The translations under genes were made by a program, and so were the position numbers. The notes under the pieces are model-generated. The model searched no databases and had not been told where the DNA came from. It saw only the letters and a program-made list of their open reading frames with translations. Shown here in pieces: positions 14,079 through 15,338 of a stretch of DNA of 15,338 nucleotides; the stretch's first letter is position 1; every line of letters begins with the position of its first letter. This DNA comes from JAFDVL01 sp043736395 (GTDB lineage: Bacteria > Acidobacteriota > Blastocatellia > RBC074). The stretch covers positions 1 to 15,338 of the forward strand of contig JAYTCQ010000024.1 of assembly GCA_043736395.1 (NCBI GenBank). The letters are read 5' to 3'.

Positions 14079-15338
14079 TTATTTTTGCGTCTCGACAATC
14101 AGGCTGGCGGATTGCCACGCCCTCACACGATCCGGGGCTTCATTAACAACTGTTCTGATGGCTTTGCCACCGTGTCCTTTAATGAATTCAGAGAAGCGGT
14201 TGAGGTTAATGCTCTGAAACACTTCCTCCCACTTATAATCCTCTTTTTCGCCCAGGTTGAGCTTCGTCTTGGAAACCAATGCCACGACGATGTCTCGGCC
14301 AATTGGTTCCTGCGCTATAAATTCATAGCCTTTGCGAGGAAATTTAAATTTCCCGGACTGAATTTGATTGTTGCGATCGTGCGAATTCGGCAGTAGGCAA
14401 GTGGCGATCCCGCCTGAACTAAATACCAACAGATAAAGATACCCGTCTGTATTGGATTGAATCTCGTAGGAAATTTTTTCGCCAAGCCAATACGCGGTTT
14501 TATTTTGGATCGTTTTGAGCTTGATCTTAATTGAGGATTGCGGATTGGCCAGCGCAATTTCCGGAATGTTTTCCGGGCCTAAAAATAACGGTTGATCGTC
14601 CAGTGAGATCGAAGAGATCACTTCAAACTGCGGGTCTTGCGGCGCCTGAATCTTCTTTTGTTGGTATAAATTCACCATTCCAGAGGTGAGTTTTTCTCGG
14701 AGCTTTTGCAGTGAAATGTTCTCGTCACCCTGCGAAGTAAAAAGGTAGGAAAGCGCCCCTCGCGTGCCACCATTAATCCGAATCGGCCACGCGACCTGTC
14801 TTGGAGACGCCGCCGAGATCACTACCACTCCGGACATTACGCCAACTTGATCCGGGTCGACAAATGGTTCGGACTTATCACCCCGACTGCCATCCGCGCC
14901 ACGCACGCTATAGCCGCCGTTCAAGCTCCCGTACAAGCTCTGAAATTCCTTTGGATTGGGCAAAAAACGCGCTCCGCCTCCGTTGGGATATTCGCTGAAA
15001 CCTGAAACTGTGCCTCTTGAAATATCGCCGGAGTGGCAGGAATCAAAAAGCAATACAGCCATCCTCCCGGATAATTGGGTAATCAACTCCTCAAACTTAT
15101 CATCCCTGATTTCATTGGCTCCGGTCGTGGGGACGGTGTCATACGGAATAATCGTTTCGTCGAGTTTATCGGCTTCGTCACCGTTGTCATCGGGCAGTTG
15201 CGAGCCGTGACCGGAGTATAGGAAAAACACGCGCTCTCCCGGTTCGGTTCCTTTGATTAGCCAGTCTTCAAATGACTTCACGATGTTACTGGACGTGGCG
15301 TCTTGATTGGTCAGGATTTTTATTTCTTCGTCTTTGAA
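14079..15338 (-). CDS. Caspase family (C14-like) peptidase with C-terminal DUF4384 domain, N-terminus outside the window
   Basis: Only the last 419 residues are visible: the frame stays open to the right edge (FKDEEIKILTNQDATSSNIV precedes the first internal GTG at 15281). The caspase fold is clear. Catalytic His44 lies in FFLYSGHGSQ and Cys101 in LLFDSCHSGD (numbering from the window edge), with the family segment DNGDEADKLDETIIPYD between them and VVISAASPRQVAWP after. Residues about 270-365 match the DUF4384 pattern that often follows bacterial caspases (SYEIQSNTDGYLYLLVFSSG, LLPNSHDRNNQI, then PIGRDIVVALVS). A short helical tail ends the protein. Bacterial members are Arg/Lys- or Asp-directed proteases used in cell death, defence or processing. 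Whether this one is exported cannot be seen. It is the first visible gene of a four-gene minus-strand cassette. Confidence 0.9.
   Translation of the reverse strand, partial: FKDEEIKILTNQDATSSNIVKSFEDWLIKGTEPGERVFFLYSGHGSQLPDDNGDEADKLDETIIPYDTVPTTGANEIRDDKFEELITQLSGRMAVLLFDSCHSGDISRGTVSGFSEYPNGGGARFLPNPKEFQSLYGSLNGGYSVRGADGSRGDKSEPFVDPDQVGVMSGVVVISAASPRQVAWPIRINGGTRGALSYLFTSQGDENISLQKLREKLTSGMVNLYQQKKIQAPQDPQFEVISSISLDDQPLFLGPENIPEIALANPQSSIKIKLKTIQNKTAYWLGEKISYEIQSNTDGYLYLLVFSSGGIATCLLPNSHDRNNQIQSGKFKFPRKGYEFIAQEPIGRDIVVALVSKTKLNLGEKEDYKWEEVFQSINLNRFSEFIKGHGGKAIRTVVNEAPDRVRAWQSASLIVETQK

Overview
The window most likely comes from an acidobacterium, possibly of the Blastocatellia/Pyrinomonadales type. 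This is an inference from gene style: large Oar-like TonB receptors with an N-terminal carboxypeptidase-regulatory domain, Tat-exported Gfo/Idh/MocA and TIM-barrel sugar enzymes, a DUF1080 hydrolase, a caspase with DUF4384, moderate GC and many palindromic intergenic repeats. No rRNA, tRNA, CRISPR array, transposase or phage gene is visible. No gene-free stretch exceeds 300 bases; the longest are the divergent promoter region 3367-3633 and the gap 11951-12177.

Layout. (1) 1-827, minus strand: N-terminal part of a membrane sensor, cut by the left edge. (2) 997-7200: two divergent TonB-dependent outer-membrane receptors sharing one promoter region, whose two predicted promoters both carry a TTGACC -35 box. 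(3) 7292-8188, plus strand: a secreted RraA/HMG-aldolase-like protein reached through a strong terminator-like hairpin. (4) 8348-11950, minus strand: a TIM-barrel sugar isomerase/epimerase, then a Gfo/Idh/MocA oxidoreductase, then a DUF1080 (3-keto-glycoside hydrolase-like) protein. (5) 12178-15338, minus strand: a caspase with a C-terminal DUF4384 domain (cut by the right edge), a Tat-type secreted CHAP/NlpC-like cysteine peptidase, a tiny lysine-rich secreted protein, and a one-TM helical protein of unknown family, closed by an intrinsic terminator.

How the genes may work together. The enzymes of blocks 3 and 4 all carry export signals (two Tat, two Sec) and lie beside outer-membrane receptors. 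This fits a periplasmic route in which a glycoside is imported by a TonB receptor, oxidised at C3 by the Gfo/Idh/MocA enzyme and cleaved by the DUF1080 enzyme, with the TIM-barrel and RraA-like proteins isomerising or cleaving the keto sugar. This assignment is from families, not proven. Block 5 is a separate cassette: a caspase next to a secreted wall-hydrolase-like protein, a strongly basic small protein and a membrane protein. It is the best candidate here for an undescribed system.

Most of the intergenic gaps hold palindromic repeat elements. Three (901-980, 9191-9280, 12836-12931) share one architecture of two mirror-image arms, each itself a mini-hairpin, around a 28-30 base loop with a GCGAAG tip. 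Two others (8193-8344 and about 10936-11004) are REPIN-like pairs of different sequence. A shared proline-rich insertion with DNA-level similarity occurs in both the oxidoreductase and the isomerase genes.
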